DNA of 64,000 nucleotides from an uncultured Clostridia bacterium (GTDB taxonomy: Bacteria > Bacillota > Clostridia > Oscillospirales > Acutalibacteraceae), in assembly GCA_946407065.1 (NCBI GenBank), contig CAMJMQ010000003.1:1-64000 (forward strand), in the 5' to 3' direction. Both the position numbers and the translations under genes were made by a program. Of this stretch, positions 1 through 8,818 are shown piece by piece (the first letter of the stretch is position 1; each line of letters starts with the position of its first letter). The notes below the pieces were generated by a model. That model was not told the DNA's origin. It worked only from the letters and a program-made list of their open reading frames with translations, and made no database searches.

Positions 1-111
1 GCTCTCAAAGTAATTACGGGTTATCTTCTTCGTTGTTTAATTTTCAAGGTCCTTTTGCTTTGCGTTTCCAGATTACAGGGCTGTAATCTCTCAACGCTCA
101 GCGTAAGTCAT
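1..111 (-). other. Leader of a leftward stable-RNA transcript (probably rRNA)
   Basis: Read on the minus strand, this stretch follows a consensus promoter and contains a phrase, ACCTTGAAAATTAAACAAC, of the kind that precedes or separates rRNA genes in many Firmicutes. It holds a small hairpin (CTGTAATC around 75-90) and no reading frame. The rRNA gene itself would lie beyond base 1, so the assignment rests on promoter strength and leader wording only. Confidence 0.5.
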
Positions 112-140
112 ATTATATTCGATTTGGTGCTCTTTGTCAA
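112..140 (-). promoter_or_regulatory. Perfect sigma-A promoter reading out of the window
   Basis: On the minus strand there is TTGACA (135-140), a 17-base spacer, and TATAAT (112-117). Immediately upstream (141-200) lie A- and T-tracts like an UP element. Such full consensus plus an AT-rich upstream region is typical of rRNA or tRNA promoters. Confidence 0.75.
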
Positions 141-471
141 GAAGAATTTTCAAATTTTTTGAAAAAATTTTGAAGTTTCTTTTTTCGAAAAAAGGGCGTA
201 AAATATCGCTTACAAATCAAGCGGGGTTTTTGCTTCAAAAAGCCTGATTGATAAGCGGTTTCGAATTATATTATAACCGACGCGTGTTATTTTATACCAC
301 ATTTTTTGTCTGAGGTCAATACCTAATCCCAAAAGTAACAAACTTGTAACTTCGTTTTCTGTATTTTGTGGTATTATATATAGTATCATACAGGATATTG
401 CTGTGTCTGATTTTAGCAACTTCAAAGGGAAAAGCACGCCTCTTCCCTATCCTATTATATAGAGGTGCAAA

Positions 472-1086
472 ATGAATCAATACGTCATTACCATAGGCAG
501 ACAGTTTGGCAGCGGAGGACGCTCCATCGCCGAGAAGCTCGCAAAAAAGCTCGATATCAAGTTCTACGACAAGGAGCTGATCTCGATTGCGGCGAAGGAA
601 AGCGGCATCAGCCCCGAGGTATTTGAGGGCGTGGATGAAAAGGCAACCAACAGCCTGCTGTATTCTTTATCGATGGGTATGTACAGCTTTGGCAGCGGAT
701 TCCCCGCGATGGGTGATCTGCCGGTCAATGATAAGCTCTACCTGCTGCAGCATAAGATCATTAAGGAGATCGCGGAGAAAGAAAGCTGTGTAATCGTCGG
801 ACGATGCGCCGACTATGTCCTGCGTGATAATCCGAAGCGCGTGAGTATCTTCATCTATGCCGATATGGCATACCGCAAGGAACAGAGCATCAAGAAGCAC
901 GGCATCGACCCCGCACACGCCGAGCACATCATCAACAAAACGGATAAGAACCGCGCGAATTACTACAGCTTCTATTCCGGACAAAAATGGGGGCAGGCTG
1001 AAAACTTCGATCTGTGTATCGATTCCTCCAAGCTGGACGAGGATAAGATCGTAGACCTGATCGCTGAATACATCAAGATGAGATAA
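472..1086 (+). CDS. Cytidylate kinase-like family protein
   Basis: A 204-residue P-loop protein. It opens with YVITIGRQFGSGGRSIAEKL, the nucleotide-binding loop typical of the cytidylate kinase-like family found in clostridia, followed by FYDKELI. The family resembles Cmk in fold, but its substrate is not established and true Cmk is usually encoded elsewhere. The start is the first ATG, with GAGGTG about 7 bases upstream. It is a single gene, followed at once by a strong terminator, and it diverges from the leftward stable-RNA promoter at 112-140. The upstream 330 bases hold no other gene. The family call is firm; the reaction is inferred. Confidence 0.8.
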   Translation: MNQYVITIGRQFGSGGRSIAEKLAKKLDIKFYDKELISIAAKESGISPEVFEGVDEKATNSLLYSLSMGMYSFGSGFPAMGDLPVNDKLYLLQHKIIKEIAEKESCVIVGRCADYVLRDNPKRVSIFIYADMAYRKEQSIKKHGIDPAHAEHIINKTDKNRANYYSFYSGQKWGQAENFDLCIDSSKLDEDKIVDLIAEYIKMR

Positions 1087-1090
1087 AGCA

Positions 1091-1124
1091 AACCGCTGAG
1101 CAAAAAATGTTCAGCGGTTTTTTG
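1091..1124 (+). terminator. Rho-independent terminator
   Basis: AACCGCTGA pairs with TCAGCGGTT across a short A-rich loop, followed by a run of T. It lies 5 bases after the kinase-like gene. Confidence 0.85.
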
Positions 1125-1164
1125 ATACTATATATTAGGAAGAAACGAACGCATAAAAGCAATC

Positions 1165-1566
1165 TCAATCCTCCTTCGGCTTTCTACGCTTCTTCGGCGC
1201 TTTGAACGTCAAATCAAAGCTCATATCGAGCAAGGAGATGATCTCCTCATACGGCACGGTGCCATCGAGCAAGATCGTCAGCCATTGGTCATGGTTCATG
1301 TGATAGCCCGGGAAATAGCCCTCCTGCATCCGCAATGATCCCGAAAGGATCGGATCGCACTTGACGTTCATGATATCGACAGGCTCGTCACCGTCTAAAT
1401 GCAGCACCGAACGCGATACATTCATGAAGATTGCGAACCACTTGCGCGTACCGAGATGGCGCAAAACAGGGATATCGGGGTAGTTCGGGAATGGAAAATC
1501 CGGCTCTACGCCGTAATGCTCACGGGCGTAGTCCATGATCCGTATCATCAGCTCATTATCAGGCAT
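1165..1566 (-). CDS. MmcQ/YjbR family protein
   Basis: A protein of 133 residues with the MmcQ/YjbR (CyaY-like fold) pattern: FPNYPDIPVLRH, then RKWFAIFMNVSR, a D-rich middle (VDIMNVKCDP) and a late GYHMNHDQWLTILLDG block. The C-terminus is basic (KAPKKRRKPKED). I chose the ATG at 1566, which overlaps the PAP2 stop by 8 bases and has GGGAAG upstream. The longer frame to 1605 adds 13 residues with no ribosome site. The function of the family is poorly known; DNA binding has been proposed. It is co-transcribed with the PAP2 gene upstream. Confidence 0.8.
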   Translation of the reverse strand: MPDNELMIRIMDYAREHYGVEPDFPFPNYPDIPVLRHLGTRKWFAIFMNVSRSVLHLDGDEPVDIMNVKCDPILSGSLRMQEGYFPGYHMNHDQWLTILLDGTVPYEEIISLLDMSFDLTFKAPKKRRKPKED

Positions 1567-2110
1567 TGGTTGTCTTCCCTTTTCTGTTTTGGATCCATTT
1601 CTCACACTTGGGGAAGATCAGATAATTCGCCAACAGCGCGAAAATAACGCCGAAAACGGAGCCCACCAACACATCGGTCGGATAATGCGCGCCCATGTAC
1701 AGGCGTGAGAACGCGACCAATACAGCGATCACGAGTGCTAAAATGCCGATCTTCTTATAATTGCAGAAGATGACGGTCGCCGTCGCGAACGCGAAGGTCG
1801 AATGAACAGACGGGAACGACCAACCCTTCGGCGCAGTACCCAGCGGCACCAGGAAATCGTAGGTCTCAAACGGACGTACACGCGCCACCAGATTCTTGAC
1901 GATCAGATACGAGATGATGAACGAGAGCAACATCGCGATGATGACCTCGATACCGGAGCGGCGGGTCTTTTTGATGATGATCAACAAAATGCCGAGGATC
2001 AGACAAAAGATACCGTTATGCCCCAGCATGGAGAAGAACGTCATCAATCCATCCATGAACGGCGTGCGAATATTTTGCAATGCCAGTAAAAAATCAGCTT
2101 CCCAAGCCAT
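1559..2110 (-). CDS. PAP2-family membrane phosphatase
   Basis: A 183-residue membrane protein with the three phosphatase signatures of the PAP2 superfamily: KNLVARVRP (about residue 72), PSVHSTFAFA (about 100, with the catalytic His) and SRLYMGAHYPTDVLVG (about 135, with the second His and Asp). Several hydrophobic segments lie between them. Members dephosphorylate membrane lipids such as phosphatidic acid, phosphatidylglycerol phosphate or undecaprenyl pyrophosphate; which one applies here cannot be told from sequence. It probably forms a leftward unit with the DUF2974 gene upstream and MmcQ/YjbR downstream. Confidence 0.85.
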   Translation of the reverse strand: MAWEADFLLALQNIRTPFMDGLMTFFSMLGHNGIFCLILGILLIIIKKTRRSGIEVIIAMLLSFIISYLIVKNLVARVRPFETYDFLVPLGTAPKGWSFPSVHSTFAFATATVIFCNYKKIGILALVIAVLVAFSRLYMGAHYPTDVLVGSVFGVIFALLANYLIFPKCEKWIQNRKGKTTNA

Positions 2111-2130
2111 AATATACCTCTTTCCTTCTA

Positions 2131-3744
2131 TTACTGTTTTTTATGTCTAACCTTATCCTTCAGGTTGTGATACTTTCTCGAATACTTGTCATTCGCCTCA
2201 ATGAACGAGAAGATGATCGCGCTAATACCGTCGATCGCCATCAAACCACCGAGCACCAGCATGAACCACTGGACGGTGTTGGACGGCGCGAGGATGATGA
2301 AAACGCCGCAGCCTAAGTACAGAATACTTTTGACGACATTTTTCCAGAAGGCGAAATCACGCACCTTACTCTGTTTGACCGCCAAAAAACTCCGATACGC
2401 AACCACCAACAGCCATCCGCCGCACAGACCGCTGCCGACGATGAACAGGGCTTCGTTCTTGACCAATATAATGGCAAAGAGCGTCGCGATCACCAAAAAA
2501 ATATAAACGCGCGTTTTCTCCCGCACAAAATTCCAGTGATCCTCGCGTAGCTTTTTGATCGTATAGACGAGCTGAAACGCCACCACGACAGCAAACAACA
2601 CGATGATAATAAAGCGGAACGCGTTATCGGTGAAGATCGTCATCAAGAGGCCGATCACGGTGAATATGATACCCTCGACCAACTGGTTGGCGTCGATGAA
2701 CTTGGCGAGCTTGCCGGTGCGCAGTCGCGCGATCAAATCGCCAAACAACACTTTCTCAGGGATCTTTGCCACCGTTTTCAGACTGTCGGATTCCACCACG
2801 TTGACGATCAGATCCTCAACGCCGTCGACGTCGAACTGCATCGCCTCGGTGTAGGTCTCTGCGCCGCGAGCCTCCGCCGTTGAGAAAACGACCTTGACCA
2901 GCTTTTCACGTTCTTTCGGGCTGACATCCTGAATCCATTTATCCGCGATATCGTTGATCCACTCGCTGTTGGGGTCAAAAGCATCCGCCTCACGGAGCTT
3001 GCCGTGTTCGACCTCCCAGCTGATCGAGTCGTGCTCCATGATGCCCTTGGCGGAGCTGGTGACGATCCTGACGTCCTTGAACTTATGGGCAAATATCTTG
3101 CCGAAGATACAGTACCGCGGGTGGATGACCGTGACAAGATCTCGGATCCTTTCTATTAATGTCACGTCGCTGACCTCGGGGCACAGCCCGGGGCCGTCGT
3201 TATTATAGATATGTATCACGCGGCTGAGCTTCTCGTCACTGATATGACAAGCGCCGTATAAGGCGAGGTTACCGCCTTTGCTGTGGCCGGCAAGGATATA
3301 CCGTTTGTCGTCACGGATGATATCGTTGAGATACTCGACCGACTTGATCTGTCCCTCGGTCTTTTTGTAACTCATGATAAAATCCTCTTTCCAGCCGACA
3401 AGCGAGTTATCCGTGCCGCGGAACGACACAAAATACACATCGTCATACAGATGGAAGGTCAGCGCCGCGAACTGCGTTGATGTATCACGGCTGAACACCT
3501 CGACATAGTCGGAGACCATCAAGTTACCGAAGCGACGGGATTCCTGTACCGCGCGCAGGAAGGGGTCATTTTCCGCTGAATTGGTGATACAGCGGCGCAA
3601 CGCGGTGGGTCTGTCCCCTATTCTTTTTGCGTCAAAATCATAATAAGTCAAGGTACATAGGACGACATTATCCACCTCGTTGAACGGCATATCATAAAAT
3701 GAAAGATCCGTGTACCAGCTGACATAATCGGCGAGAGAACTCAT
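2131..3744 (-). CDS. DUF2974 (Mbeg1-like) alpha/beta hydrolase with C-terminal membrane region
   Basis: A 537-residue protein. The first 330 residues form a lipase-like domain: FRGTDNSLVGWKEDF, then the nucleophile elbow GHSKGGNLALYGA with Ser in G-H-S-K-G, characteristic of DUF2974/Mbeg1-like proteins. After a linker, five or six hydrophobic segments follow (about residues 355-520), resembling small DUF308/HdeD-like membrane bundles. The combination of a cytoplasmic hydrolase and a membrane tail is common in clostridia, but substrates are unknown. It is the first gene of a leftward run ending with MmcQ/YjbR. Confidence 0.8.
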   Translation of the reverse strand: MSSLADYVSWYTDLSFYDMPFNEVDNVVLCTLTYYDFDAKRIGDRPTALRRCITNSAENDPFLRAVQESRRFGNLMVSDYVEVFSRDTSTQFAALTFHLYDDVYFVSFRGTDNSLVGWKEDFIMSYKKTEGQIKSVEYLNDIIRDDKRYILAGHSKGGNLALYGACHISDEKLSRVIHIYNNDGPGLCPEVSDVTLIERIRDLVTVIHPRYCIFGKIFAHKFKDVRIVTSSAKGIMEHDSISWEVEHGKLREADAFDPNSEWINDIADKWIQDVSPKEREKLVKVVFSTAEARGAETYTEAMQFDVDGVEDLIVNVVESDSLKTVAKIPEKVLFGDLIARLRTGKLAKFIDANQLVEGIIFTVIGLLMTIFTDNAFRFIIIVLFAVVVAFQLVYTIKKLREDHWNFVREKTRVYIFLVIATLFAIILVKNEALFIVGSGLCGGWLLVVAYRSFLAVKQSKVRDFAFWKNVVKSILYLGCGVFIILAPSNTVQWFMLVLGGLMAIDGISAIIFSFIEANDKYSRKYHNLKDKVRHKKQ

Positions 3745-3815
3745 ACAACACCCCCTCTATCTTAACTAAGATCTAATATCTAAGAAATAAGAAAGAAAAA
3801 CTACTTATATACCTT

Positions 3816-4979
3816 TTAGTCTTCGATTATATTTTTCTTGTTATACTCATCCAAAAAGTGATGAACAACACCGTCTTTCTTGTAGGCGATCACGGTGTCG
3901 ACGTTGACATTGTGCATGCTGTTGAATATATTCGCCTCGATATGAGGATTGGTTTTTTTGAGCTGTCGAATGAGCAGCTTGGTTTCCATTCGCTTAGAAG
4001 CGGATGTCCCGTCATCCCGGCAGGAACTGCAAGTATCGGTAAAGCGGCACGCGCACTGGATAAAATGCAGCCCATTATAATCGCGCCACGCCTTGATCTC
4101 ATCCTCACGGACATAATACAGCGGACGGATCAGCTCCATTCCCTCATAGTTGGTCGATTTGAGCTTTGGCATCATGGTCTGCACCTGACCGCCCCAGATC
4201 ATCCCCATCAGGATGGTCTCGATCACATCGTCATAATGATGACCGAGGGCGATCTTGTTACAACCCAACTCCCGCGCTTTTTTATACAGCCACCCGCGGC
4301 GCATCCGCGCACAGAGATAGCAGGGCGACTTTTCGATCTTGTAGACCGCGTCAAAGATCGAGGTCTCAAATACCGTGATCGGAACACCGAGCATCCGGGC
4401 GTTATTCTCGATCAAAAGACGATTGATCTCACTGTATCCCGGATCCATCACGAGAAACACAAGCTCGAAAGGGAACTTATCATGGCGTTTGAGCTCCTGA
4501 AAGAGCTTTGCCATCAGCATGCTGTCTTTGCCTCCGGAGATACACACCGCGATCTTGTCGCCGGGACTGATCATATCGAACTCGACGATCGCCTTGGTGA
4601 AGCGGTGGAAGATGTTTTCTTTAAAGCGACGGCGCTTGGTCAGGCTTTGCTCCACCTCACGGGAACGGTCGGTATGATCCATATGCTTGCGCAGCCACGC
4701 TTCATACCCGCCCTGTAAACTGTACGCTTCATACCCTAACCGGGAAAGTGCGGTCGCGTATTCAACGCTGAGAGTACCGTGCATACAAAAAAGGATCAGC
4801 TTTTTATCATGGGGCAGTTCTCCCCTATCCGCCTTTTCAACGATATCGGGACAGCTTTCAGCACCCGGGATGGTGCCGTAGGAAAAAGATACGCCGCTGC
4901 GAACGTCATACAACTGATATGTACCCTCGGGCAGATCGGCATATTCTTCGATTGTAACGGAATACGCGGCGTGCTCCAT
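3816..4979 (-). CDS. Rhodanese-TtcA fusion, tRNA 2-thiocytidine synthetase type
   Basis: A 387-residue fusion. Residues 1-95 are a rhodanese domain with active-site Cys65 in FCMHGT. From about 120 on there is a TtcA-type PP-loop ATPase: CISGGKDSML (about 146-155), CYLC (Cys220, Cys223) and GHHYDDVIETILMG. A further cluster of four cysteines (309, 311, 317, 320) follows. TtcA proteins adenylate tRNA and transfer sulfur to C32; the fused rhodanese could supply persulfide sulfur, which is inference. The start is the ATG with GGAGG 7 bases upstream. The C-terminal cysteines are not part of the classic TtcA core and may bind metal or an iron-sulfur cluster. Confidence 0.85.
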   Translation of the reverse strand: MEHAAYSVTIEEYADLPEGTYQLYDVRSGVSFSYGTIPGAESCPDIVEKADRGELPHDKKLILFCMHGTLSVEYATALSRLGYEAYSLQGGYEAWLRKHMDHTDRSREVEQSLTKRRRFKENIFHRFTKAIVEFDMISPGDKIAVCISGGKDSMLMAKLFQELKRHDKFPFELVFLVMDPGYSEINRLLIENNARMLGVPITVFETSIFDAVYKIEKSPCYLCARMRRGWLYKKARELGCNKIALGHHYDDVIETILMGMIWGGQVQTMMPKLKSTNYEGMELIRPLYYVREDEIKAWRDYNGLHFIQCACRFTDTCSSCRDDGTSASKRMETKLLIRQLKKTNPHIEANIFNSMHNVNVDTVIAYKKDGVVHHFLDEYNKKNIIED

Positions 4980-5065
4980 CGGCGAACCTCCTACAATAAT
5001 TATTTATATTTTACCTCAAACTAAAAAATCCGTCAATAATCTCACCGCAAAATCCGTCAAAACAG

Positions 5066-5094
5066 AGAAAATACCCTGTGGTGACCCACAGGGC
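5066..5094 (-). terminator. Terminator of the lipoprotein hydrolase gene
   Basis: On the minus strand GCCCTGTGG pairs with CCACAGGGT, followed by ATTTTCT. It lies just downstream of the hydrolase stop. Confidence 0.7.
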
Positions 5095-5102
5095 ATCGTA
5101 AT

Positions 5103-6077
5103 TTAAGTGTTGGCAAACAAATAATCCAAGCCAAACTCCACAGCGGTATCAAAATCATCGCCGCCGAAGCCATGACCCGCGCCTTCGATCAGGTGGAACT
5201 CCGCGTGCGGGAACAACGCCGCGGCCTCTTTGATCGAGCTTGCGGCTACCAGCTTATCATCGGAGCCTTGGATGATCGTGACGTTGTGCGGATAGGTGCT
5301 CAGTCGGCTGACCACATCGAGCCCGAACAGATCGCGCGCGAACGCGCCGCCGAGCTGATAATCATCGCCGAAGGACAGGGTTTCAGGCACATCATCGGGA
5401 CTGCTGTAACGCGCGGTGATCGCCTGCGGCATATACAAAGCGGGATAATGCAGGATCATGCCCTTGACGGTATCGGTGTTATCCAGTCCGACCATCGTCG
5501 CGACCAGACCGCCCATGCTGCCGCCCTCTACAAAGACAAAGTTAGGATCGACAAAATCCCATGTCAGCGCAGTGTTAAGGATCGCCTGCAGGTCGGACGC
5601 CTCCGTCACGGCGGAATTCTTCATCGGATCGCCGTCGCTTTTGTTGTCGGTCGTCGGACGACTGCCGCCGGGGAAATCGAAGGTGTAGGCGGCAAAGCCC
5701 TTTTCTGCATAACGCTTGCCGTAGCCCTCGCCTGCCTCGCGGTTCGAGCCCATGCCGTGGGCGTGGATCACCAACGGAAATTTTGTTTCCTTGTCCGTGA
5801 TCGGAATATACGCCTCACCGTAGATACGGTTGCCGTTGTTCTCGCACCAGATCACTCTGGTCTCCACCTCATACTCCGCATTGCGGTCACGCTGTCCGAG
5901 AGCCTGTCCCGATACAGCCTGTGTCGCATCCGAAGCCGTCGCAGCTTGGGTCGCTTCATCGACAGTCGCTTTGGACTGTGCCGACGTCGACTCCGTCTTT
6001 TGGGCAGAGCAGGCGGCGAGTACCGCCATCAGCCCGACCATCAAAATTACACCCAGTTTTTTCATCATACGCTTCAA
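5103..6077 (-). CDS. Alpha/beta hydrolase lipoprotein
   Basis: A secreted lipoprotein of about 324 residues. The signal peptide ends in a lipobox, VLAAC, followed by a Thr/Ala/Ser-rich linker. The hydrolase domain has HAHGMGSNREAGEG (oxyanion region), GGSMGGLVATM (nucleophile Ser) and a late GAGHGFGG His, the order seen in dienelactone-hydrolase/prolyl-oligopeptidase type esterases. I place the start at TTG 6077, which has GAGAGGTG 5 bases upstream; the ATGs at 6068 and 6065 are alternatives. The natural substrate is unknown. It is anchored outside the membrane and is probably a single-gene unit. Confidence 0.8.
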   Translation of the reverse strand: MKRMMKKLGVILMVGLMAVLAACSAQKTESTSAQSKATVDEATQAATASDATQAVSGQALGQRDRNAEYEVETRVIWCENNGNRIYGEAYIPITDKETKFPLVIHAHGMGSNREAGEGYGKRYAEKGFAAYTFDFPGGSRPTTDNKSDGDPMKNSAVTEASDLQAILNTALTWDFVDPNFVFVEGGSMGGLVATMVGLDNTDTVKGMILHYPALYMPQAITARYSSPDDVPETLSFGDDYQLGGAFARDLFGLDVVSRLSTYPHNVTIIQGSDDKLVAASSIKEAAALFPHAEFHLIEGAGHGFGGDDFDTAVEFGLDYLFANT

Positions 6078-6133
6078 ATTATCACCTCTCGGTTTATTAT
6101 TACCAACCAAATTGATCTTATGAAAACCCTAAC

Positions 6134-6721
6134 TTAATTTGATTTATCCTTATATAAGCCGTCGATCGGAATCAGCATCCATACCATGGCGATCAGCACC
6201 GCGTAGATCATCGCGGGCTGCCAGATCGTCGCCGACAGGATGATACCGATGACCTTGATCGCGATATCGGGGATGTACTTGACGCGCATCATCCACGCGT
6301 GCTTTTTGGAATCGCAGGTATCGATATCCACGTGGCACCGATACAGTGAGATTGACAGCAAGAGATTTGCAAATGTCACAAGCAGGACGGACATACCGTA
6401 GAGCACCATCGCGAGCTTACTGGAGCGATTCGATGTAACCACGCTCATGCTGTACGGGATCCACGATGTCACGAACAAGAGGATCACACCCAGCCAAACA
6501 ACACGCTTGTTGATGACCTCGATCTGGTGCCATTCGTTGTGCAGATTCACCCACATGGTACCCAGCCAGAAGAACGACAGCGCATAGCAGACGTAGGTGT
6601 CGCTCAACGCGAGCACACCTTCGATGGTCATCGGGTCGGGCTTGGGAAGCTCCAACACCAGTATCGTCATGATGATCGCCAAAACAGCGTCCATGAACGC
6701 CGCAAGCCTGTCTTTACTCAT
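6134..6721 (-). CDS. TMEM175-family potassium channel-like membrane protein
   Basis: A protein of 195 residues with four to six membrane segments. The N-terminus, MSKDRLAAFMDAVLAIIMTI then LVLELP, matches the first helix of bacterial TMEM175 (DUF1211) proteins, although the usual F-S-D-G is here F-M-D-A. The start at 6721 follows GAGGTGAGTAGA; the 16 residues upstream in frame lack a ribosome site. Bacterial TMEM175 proteins are tetrameric K+ channels. Whether this one conducts is uncertain, because the FSD signature is altered. Confidence 0.7.
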   Translation of the reverse strand: MSKDRLAAFMDAVLAIIMTILVLELPKPDPMTIEGVLALSDTYVCYALSFFWLGTMWVNLHNEWHQIEVINKRVVWLGVILLFVTSWIPYSMSVVTSNRSSKLAMVLYGMSVLLVTFANLLLSISLYRCHVDIDTCDSKKHAWMMRVKYIPDIAIKVIGIILSATIWQPAMIYAVLIAMVWMLIPIDGLYKDKSN

Positions 6722-6808
6722 TCTACTCACCTCAATGAGAGTATAGCATAATAAAAAACTATTTTTCAACTATAAAAAACGGTTATTCGCAAAAAGTTTA
6801 CATAATGG

Positions 6809-6837
6809 TTGCGATTCGATAAAAAATGAGTTATAAT
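6809..6837 (+). promoter_or_regulatory. Promoter of sufCB
   Basis: TTGCGA (6809-6814), a 17-base spacer, and TATAAT (6832-6837), about 60 bases ahead of sufC. No recognised regulator site could be read in the leader. Confidence 0.7.
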
Positions 6838-6899
6838 AGAACAACTGTAGGCAATCGGGAAGATATTCGAACTCGGTCGCCTGACGAAGGAGAATCACT

Positions 6900-7637
6900 A
6901 TGCTTCAAATCAAAAACCTTTCTTTCACGGTCAATGATGACTCCGCCGGGAAAGAGATCATCAAAAATATCAGTCTGGAGATCCCCGACGGCAAGCTGAT
7001 CGTCATCACCGGTCCCAACGGCGGCGGCAAGTCCACCCTCGCCAAGCTGATCGCCGGTATCGAAAAGCCCACCTCAGGACAGATCCTCTTCAACGGCGAG
7101 GACATCACCGATATGAGCATCACCGAACGCGCCAAGAAGGGCATCGCCTTTGCCTTTCAGCAGCCGGTCAAGTTCAAGGGCATCCGTGTGCTCGACCTGA
7201 TCCGTCTGGCGGCGGGCAGAAAGCTGACCATCGCGGACGCGTGCGTCTACCTCTCGATGGTCGGTCTGTGCGCCAGAGAATACATCGACCGCGAGGTCAA
7301 TTCAAGCCTTTCGGGCGGCGAATTAAAGCGCATCGAGATCGCGACCGTGCTCGCCCGTAAATCAATGCTCACCCTCTTTGACGAGCCGGAAGCCGGTATC
7401 GACCTGTGGAGCTTCGGCAACCTGATCGAGGTGTTCCGCAAACAGCGCGAAGAGATCGCCGACCGTTCCATCATGATCATCTCCCATCAGGAGCGCATCC
7501 TCAACATTGCCGACAAGATCATCGTGCTGGGCAGCGGCGAGATCGAAAAGCAGGGCGACAGGGATGAAATCCTGCCCGGGCTGATCGGCACACCCGCGGC
7601 AGTCAAGAACTGCCAGGGCGTTACGGAAGGAGTGTAA
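6900..7637 (+). CDS. sufC: SufC, iron-sulfur cluster assembly ATPase
   Basis: A 245-residue ABC-type ATPase with Walker A GPNGGGKST (about 38-46), the SufC-typical AFQQPVKFKG Q-loop region, signature SLSGGELKR and Walker B LTLFDEPEAGID. It energises the SufB scaffold and has no membrane partner. GAAGGAG precedes the ATG. The sufB-like gene starts two bases after its stop. No sufS, sufU or sufD is adjacent, so this is a two-gene system of the kind described as a minimal SUF in anaerobes. Confidence 0.9.
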   Translation: MLQIKNLSFTVNDDSAGKEIIKNISLEIPDGKLIVITGPNGGGKSTLAKLIAGIEKPTSGQILFNGEDITDMSITERAKKGIAFAFQQPVKFKGIRVLDLIRLAAGRKLTIADACVYLSMVGLCAREYIDREVNSSLSGGELKRIEIATVLARKSMLTLFDEPEAGIDLWSFGNLIEVFRKQREEIADRSIMIISHQERILNIADKIIVLGSGEIEKQGDRDEILPGLIGTPAAVKNCQGVTEGV

Positions 7638-7639
7638 TC

Positions 7640-8566
7640 ATGGATCTGAACAACATACAATCCTATCTGCTCAAAGAGATTGCCGACATCGACGGCAATA
7701 ACCTCACGGGCGCGTACAACATCCGCTCCGACAGCATGTCCATCGGCAGACAGTCCACTGAGAACATCGAGATCGTCAGCAAGACGGGTGTCAGCGGCAT
7801 GGATATCTTCATCAAGCCCAACACCGTCGGTGAGAGCGTGCATATCCCCGTCGTGATGACCAAGAGCGGACTCAAGGAAGAGGTCTACAACGATTTTTAT
7901 ATCGGCGACAACGCCGACGTCGAGATCGTCGCGGGCTGCGGTATCGATAACTGCGGCAACCACGATTCTCAGCATGACGGCATCCACCGCTTTTATGTCG
8001 GCAAAAACGCCAAGATCAAATATGTCGAAAAGCACTTCGGCTCCGGCGAAGGCTCAGGCAAGCGCATCCTCAATCCCGTCACCGAGGTTTATATGGAAGA
8101 AGGTAGCACCTGCGAGATGGAAATGGTGCAGATCAAGGGCGTTGACGATACCGAGCGCAAGACGGTCGCCGAGCTCAAAGCGGGCGCCAAGCTGATCATC
8201 CGCGAGCGCCTGATGACCCATAACGCTCAGCGCGCGCTGAGCGACTATGTCGTATCACTCAACGGCGACGGTGCCAACGCCGACGTCGTATCCCGCGGCG
8301 TGGCGCGTGATGATTCTTATCAGCGGCTCGACCTCAAGATCGTCGGCAACGCGGCATGCAAGGGTCACACCGAATGCGACTCCATCATCATGGACAACGG
8401 CAACATCCTGGCTGTCCCCGCTCTGGAAGCGAACAACGTGGACGCGTCCCTCGTGCATGAAGCGGCGATCGGCAAGATCGCGGGCGACCAGATCATCAAA
8501 CTGATGACCCTCGGTCTGACTGAGGCGGAAGCCGAGGAACAGATCATCAACGGCTTTTTGAGATAA
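7640..8566 (+). CDS. sufB: SufB/SufD-family scaffold protein
   Basis: A 308-residue SufB/D beta-helix protein, shorter than the 460-480 residues of E. coli SufB because it lacks the N-terminal extension. Conserved late motifs are visible: CKGHTECDSIIMD with the Cys that corresponds to the SufB active region, then EANNVDASLVHEAAIGKI with the Glu and His expected to bind the cluster. It starts two bases after sufC with AAGGAGTG as ribosome site. It should act as a homodimeric scaffold with SufC. Naming it sufB rather than sufD rests on the Cys and on being the only copy here. Confidence 0.85.
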   Translation: MDLNNIQSYLLKEIADIDGNNLTGAYNIRSDSMSIGRQSTENIEIVSKTGVSGMDIFIKPNTVGESVHIPVVMTKSGLKEEVYNDFYIGDNADVEIVAGCGIDNCGNHDSQHDGIHRFYVGKNAKIKYVEKHFGSGEGSGKRILNPVTEVYMEEGSTCEMEMVQIKGVDDTERKTVAELKAGAKLIIRERLMTHNAQRALSDYVVSLNGDGANADVVSRGVARDDSYQRLDLKIVGNAACKGHTECDSIIMDNGNILAVPALEANNVDASLVHEAAIGKIAGDQIIKLMTLGLTEAEAEEQIINGFLR

Positions 8567-8701
8567 CAACGCGTTGTTTTATTCCGCCTATGGATAGAGT
8601 GCTTTTTCAGTAACGCCTTTTCAACGGCGGGTCAAATGCTTCATCTTCCTTTTACGTACTGAAGATAATCAATATATGATCTATATTTCCAATAAAGAAA
8701 T

Positions 8702-8732
8702 AACCCTCAGTTTCAAACTGAGGGTTTTATCT
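8702..8732 (+). terminator. Terminator after sufCB
   Basis: AACCCTCAG pairs with CTGAGGGTT, followed by TTAT. The remaining bases to 8818 hold a short GC-rich inverted repeat (GGCGGGGGCTCGCTCCCGCC, near 8755) and no gene. Confidence 0.8.
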
Positions 8733-8818
8733 TTATCATATGTGATATTGTAGGGCGGGGGCTCGCTCCCGCCGATTCTTTTCAATACAATCACTTTTAT
8801 ACGCAATGCATATCAATC

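Noticed and set aside
6838-6899. Possible IscR/SufR-type operator ahead of sufC
   Set aside because: No convincing palindrome or known box could be read.
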